10,552 nt of DNA, taken from Candidatus Martarchaeota archaeon (GTDB lineage Archaea > Micrarchaeota > Micrarchaeia > Micrarchaeales > Micrarchaeaceae). This document shows, one piece after another, positions 7,544 through 10,552 of the stretch (its first letter is position 1; each line of letters starts with the position of its first letter). Location: contig JAMCYJ010000004.1 in assembly GCA_023474155.1 (NCBI GenBank), forward strand, positions 1 through 10,552, given 5' to 3'. Below the pieces are notes generated by a model. It saw only the letters and a program-made list of their open reading frames with translations. It ran no database searches and was not told where the DNA came from. The translations under genes were made by a program, and so were the position numbers.

Positions 7544-10420
7544 TCACTCCCATAAAACATCTATACCCGGCTTATCTATGAATGCTCTTGGAGCTCTTGG
7601 GGAATCGGACTCTGCTTCCATCTCTATAGACACTTCTGCATTAAACCTTGAGGAAAGGAACTTTGCTGCTCCCGAAAAAACATCAAATATGCTTTTTGAG
7701 CTTATATCGGGCACAGATCTCAGCGCATTTATTTTGTTTGCAAACTGCGACAGGAACTTGGCAGCCTTTTCTTTCGGCACGCCTTTATTGCCTGCAAGCA
7801 CTTCCGACATATTTTTGGTTTTGGCAAGGGCGTTGAAATACCTTGTTTTCCAGTCGTCTGCTATTATTATTTTTATTCTGCCTAATTTTTTGTTGTTATT
7901 TGAGGGTATCCGCGCAGAAAGCTCGATCGCCTTGCTTATGTCCGGAATCGCCGCTGCAAGCACATTTTCAATATACTCTATCTCTGGGCTGACCATGGAA
8001 TCGTCTGGCGCCGGCCACTTTGCCTTTGCGATTAAGTTTGTTTTGCCGATCCTGCTCCAAAGCTCCTCCGACGCATGGGGCATTACTGGCGACAGCATTA
8101 TCAAAAAGCTTTCAACCACATCGCGCAGGACAAGCTGGTTCGACCCACCCCTTTCGAAGTACCACCTCAGATCATTGATTGTGCCGTAGAATATCTCATT
8201 GTATGCGTCCCTGAACAGCATAGAGTCTAGGCATTCCGTAGAAGCCTTTATCTTTGAATTGAGCCTTGAGTAAAGCCAGAAGTCCATGTGGCCCAATTGG
8301 CCAGACCCGAATGAATTTATATTTTCAACTATGCTGCTTATGTATTCCACCTTTGCTTTTATGCCTTCTATGGCCTTCGGCGAGAAGTCGTTGTCGGAGT
8401 CTAAGTTTGCAGTTGCGATCTCGAGAAACCTTATCGGATCCGCGCCGAACATTTCAATGCCTTTTATAAGCGGAATTATGTTTCCAAGGCTTTTGCTCAT
8501 CTTCTGCCCTTCATAAAATACAAGGCCGTTGACCACTATCTGCTTAACCCAAAACTTCTTCTCGAAAAGCGCGATATGGTTGAATATATACATTGTCAGG
8601 TGGCTCGGGATAAGGTCGCCGCCGGAATGCCTTGATGTCATTCCCCCGTACCAGTATTCAAAGGATTCCCTACACTTCCTTAAAACATCCTCACTAATGC
8701 CCGTCTGAATCGAAACTGACTGCTCGTTTCCGCTGCCCTGCAGCACGAAGTCAAAGAACTCCTGCTTCAACTGCTCTGGCTGCACGCCTGCGGCGCGCAG
8801 TATGTCCAAAAATGTATAGAAAACCATATATATAGTGGAGTCCGATAGGGATTCTATTATGTGGTCCTTGCTAAAAGGGAATCTTGTCCCAAGACCCTGC
8901 GCCCTTTCGGTCGCCCTCAGGTTTATCCATTCCACTGCTGCTTCGAACGAGGCTTTTACCAGAGGGGGAAATATTCTTATATTGCTGAAATCCTCCCTTA
9001 CTTTCGCCTTCCATTCCTCGTTTCCATAGTTGATAAACCACTGGTTCTGGATCAGCTTAAGTATTATCCTCGATCCGCACCTGCAGACTACCTCGTCGTT
9101 GTTCACGATGATGAACATCTCGAATGCATCGCTTGCATTGATTAGATCCTGCTTTATCGCATCCCTTGCGAACGGCTCTTTCTCTCCTTTGTACTTGCCC
9201 ACAAGCATTGTCCCGAAATGGGACTCTTCCTTGTACGCGAGCTTCGTAGCTTCCTCGATAATCTCGTCAGTGAAATCAGGGGCCTTTTTTTCCGACAGCA
9301 CAATGTTCAGGTATCTGAGCGCCGGGATCTCGTCTTTCGCCGTGCCCTCATGCGCTTTACCTGTAAGCCTGTCGAGGTTCGCCTGCTGCGCGGGATCTAT
9401 GCTTATAAGCTTTTCATAAGCAAAATTCTCCTTTGCAATTCCCTCTTTCTTAAGCTTCTCGAGCGCGACATAATCAAACGGCGCATGAGACGGCACTGAC
9501 ATCACGACGCCTGTGCCAACATCCGGCTTTACAAAAAATCCATCATATACAGGAACTTCTTTGTTGTTTATCGGGTTTATTGCCTTCTTGCCAAGCAGCT
9601 CGGATGGGGAAACCGCGGTTTCTATCGACATGTCAAGCTGATTTGAAAGGATCTCTGCGCTCTTCCTTGCCATGTAATACCTCTCATTGCCGATTCTCGC
9701 AGTCACATATTCCTCGTTTTTGTTTATGAACAGATTTGTGACTCCGTAAAGAGTCTCTGGCCTGAAGGTCGCGCATATAAAAAACGCGTCTTCATTGCTG
9801 GCCTTGAACTTTATGCCTGTTATCTTCTCTATCTCAGGCTGCACATCGTGTAGCGTATCGTGCTGGCCGACTGCGTTATTTTCATTTGGGCACCATCCAA
9901 GCGGATGCGATCCCTGAATCAGCAGGCCTAGCTCCTTGAGCTTCTGAAACTGCCACTCGACAAGCTTGCTGAACAAAGGATCTATGGAATTGAACTTTCG
10001 CGTCCAGTCTATAGAATAGCCCGCGGCTTTCATTCCCTTTTCTGTCACCTTCATGAAATATTCGGCTATGTAATACGGGTCGTGCATCCTTGCGATCTCG
10101 TCGTCAGGTATGTCAAACATCTTCAAGGTCTCAATTAAATCTGCATCCTTTTGCTGGATCCTTTTTGCGATTGCTATTATTGGCGTTCCTGTCACATGGA
10201 AGCCCATTGGAAATAGTACATTAAAGCCCTTAAGCCTCATATATCTTGCATAGACATCAGTAGTTCCGTATGTCCTCAGATGGCCAAGCGTTTGCGGCAT
10301 GTTCACGTACGGAAACGCGGCAGTAATAAGAATGCTTTTGCTGCCGTTGATGTTGGGATTAAAAACTTTGCTTTCCGCCCATTTTTTTTGCCACTTTGCT
10401 TCTATCCCCTTGTAGTCCAT
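7544..10420 (-). CDS. leuS: Leucyl-tRNA synthetase, archaeal/eukaryotic type
   Basis: This class I synthetase charges tRNA-Leu with leucine. At 958 residues it has the length of archaeal LeuRS. The nucleotide-binding HIGH motif reads TLGH (44-47), followed by FPMGFHVTGTPI (70-81). The CP1 editing domain, which hydrolyses mischarged tRNA, has TFRPETLYGVTN (218-229) and the conserved D316 in SHAPFDY. CRCGS (446-450) and NQWFINYG (459-466) lead into the catalytic core. KMSKS is intact at 640-644. An anticodon-binding helical domain (about 690-830) and an archaeal C-terminal extension follow. The first His of HIGH is replaced by Thr, which is unusual. The start is the ATG at 10418-10420, 46 bases after a TATA-like box, with no clear Shine-Dalgarno sequence. 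The stop codon abuts acyP. Confidence 0.97.
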   Translation of the reverse strand: MDYKGIEAKWQKKWAESKVFNPNINGSKSILITAAFPYVNMPQTLGHLRTYGTTDVYARYMRLKGFNVLFPMGFHVTGTPIIAIAKRIQQKDADLIETLKMFDIPDDEIARMHDPYYIAEYFMKVTEKGMKAAGYSIDWTRKFNSIDPLFSKLVEWQFQKLKELGLLIQGSHPLGWCPNENNAVGQHDTLHDVQPEIEKITGIKFKASNEDAFFICATFRPETLYGVTNLFINKNEEYVTARIGNERYYMARKSAEILSNQLDMSIETAVSPSELLGKKAINPINNKEVPVYDGFFVKPDVGTGVVMSVPSHAPFDYVALEKLKKEGIAKENFAYEKLISIDPAQQANLDRLTGKAHEGTAKDEIPALRYLNIVLSEKKAPDFTDEIIEEATKLAYKEESHFGTMLVGKYKGEKEPFARDAIKQDLINASDAFEMFIIVNNDEVVCRCGSRIILKLIQNQWFINYGNEEWKAKVREDFSNIRIFPPLVKASFEAAVEWINLRATERAQGLGTRFPFSKDHIIESLSDSTIYMVFYTFLDILRAAGVQPEQLKQEFFDFVLQGSGNEQSVSIQTGISEDVLRKCRESFEYWYGGMTSRHSGGDLIPSHLTMYIFNHIALFEKKFWVKQIVVNGLVFYEGQKMSKSLGNIIPLIKGIEMFGADPIRFLEIATANLDSDNDFSPKAIEGIKAKVEYISSIVENINSFGSGQLGHMDFWLYSRLNSKIKASTECLDSMLFRDAYNEIFYGTINDLRWYFERGGSNQLVLRDVVESFLIMLSPVMPHASEELWSRIGKTNLIAKAKWPAPDDSMVSPEIEYIENVLAAAIPDISKAIELSARIPSNNNKKLGRIKIIIADDWKTRYFNALAKTKNMSEVLAGNKGVPKEKAAKFLSQFANKINALRSVPDISSKSIFDVFSGAAKFLSSRFNAEVSIEMEAESDSPRAPRAFIDKPGIDVLWE
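7547..7551 (-). promoter_or_regulatory. Ribosome binding site of acyP inside leuS
   Basis: GGGAG on the coding strand lies in the last two leuS codons, followed directly by the leuS TGA and the acyP ATG. GGAGTGA is close to the archaeal anti-Shine-Dalgarno complement GGAGGTGA. The 3-base spacing is short but suits termination-reinitiation. Confidence 0.5.
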
Positions 10421-10460
10421 GAAAGCGCCTGAAAATTCAATTTAACTTAATTACTAAGAA

Positions 10461-10470
10461 TCTATTTATA
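10461..10470 (-). promoter_or_regulatory. Probable TATA box of leuS-acyP
   Basis: TATAAATAGA on the coding strand, centred about 46 bases upstream of the leuS ATG, close to the archaeal TATA consensus. Transcription would start near 10440 with a leader of about 20 bases. It lies just inside the right copy of the inverted repeat. No leader peptide or attenuator is visible in the short leader. Confidence 0.5.
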
Positions 10471-10482
10471 GTTTTATATTAT

Positions 10483-10512
10483 TTAAACAAATCTGAGCTG
10501 GAAATCCCGAAC
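10483..10512 (+). repeat. Right copy of 30-bp inverted repeat, upstream of leuS
   Basis: The plus strand at 10493-10512 is CTGAGCTGGAAATCCCGAAC, identical to the minus strand of 7153-7172; 28 of 30 bases match when extended to 10483. An AT-rich, TATA-like run (10473-10486) precedes it in the rightward direction, as in the hel308 copy. The remaining 40 bases to the window edge contain no start codon in the rightward direction, and any gene there begins beyond the window. Confidence 0.85.
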
Positions 10513-10552
10513 GTTTTAGCAGGGGGATTAGACCGCAGCAATATTTTGATTT

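Noticed and set aside
7314..8189. Plus-strand open frame of 291 codons
   Set aside because: It lies antisense to the 3' part of leuS and most of acyP, both clearly real, and its translation is a Ser/Leu/Phe-rich mirror typical of an opposite-strand shadow, with no motif or promoter.
10493..10529. tRNA-like or box C/D RNA-like look of the repeat (AGCTCAG, GTTCGGGATT, CTGA)
   Set aside because: The spacing does not allow acceptor, D and T arms to fold as a tRNA, the flanks are AT-rich, and no C box (RUGAUGA) pairs with the CTGA. The resemblance is to short strings only.

Overview
The window looks like a piece of an archaeal chromosome carrying mostly housekeeping genes. Three proteins point to Archaea: a 958-residue leucyl-tRNA synthetase of the archaeal/eukaryotic type, a Hel308 helicase with the C-terminal RAR helix-hairpin-helix motif, and an archaeal-length TruD. 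Promoters, where visible, are TATA-like boxes about 25-48 bases ahead of the starts, with few Shine-Dalgarno sequences. I cannot fix the lineage from the sequence alone. A small-genome archaeon (for example of the Micrarchaeota/Parvarchaeota type) or a Thermoplasmata relative would both fit, and this is only a guess.

All seven protein genes lie on the minus strand, so they are transcribed from right to left. From right to left they are: 132 bases of non-coding DNA with a promoter (10421-10552); leuS; acyP, whose ATG directly follows the leuS stop; a 107-base gap; hel308; a 205-base gap with a truD promoter; truD; a 97-base gap with a promoter; an RNase Z-like metallo-beta-lactamase (MBL) fold hydrolase; a 26-base gap; sdhA; a 43-base gap; and sdhB, whose stop codon is the first three bases of the window. 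Likely transcription units are leuS-acyP, hel308 alone, truD alone, and MBL-sdhA-sdhB, which probably continues off the left edge, where the membrane anchor genes would be expected.

Functionally the genes cover translation (LeuRS charging tRNA-Leu, TruD making tRNA pseudouridine 13), DNA repair at stalled forks (Hel308), a small acylphosphatase, an uncertain metal hydrolase, and the catalytic half of succinate dehydrogenase/fumarate reductase (respiration and TCA cycle).

I found no mobile element, CRISPR array, tRNA or rRNA, and no evident new multi-gene system. The most unusual structure is a pair of inverted copies of a 30-bp sequence (20 bp identical) that brackets exactly the leuS-acyP unit. 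Also worth a look are an RNase Z-like core that lacks the tRNA-binding arm, an SdhB that lacks the classical quinone-site residues, and a LeuRS whose HIGH motif reads TLGH.
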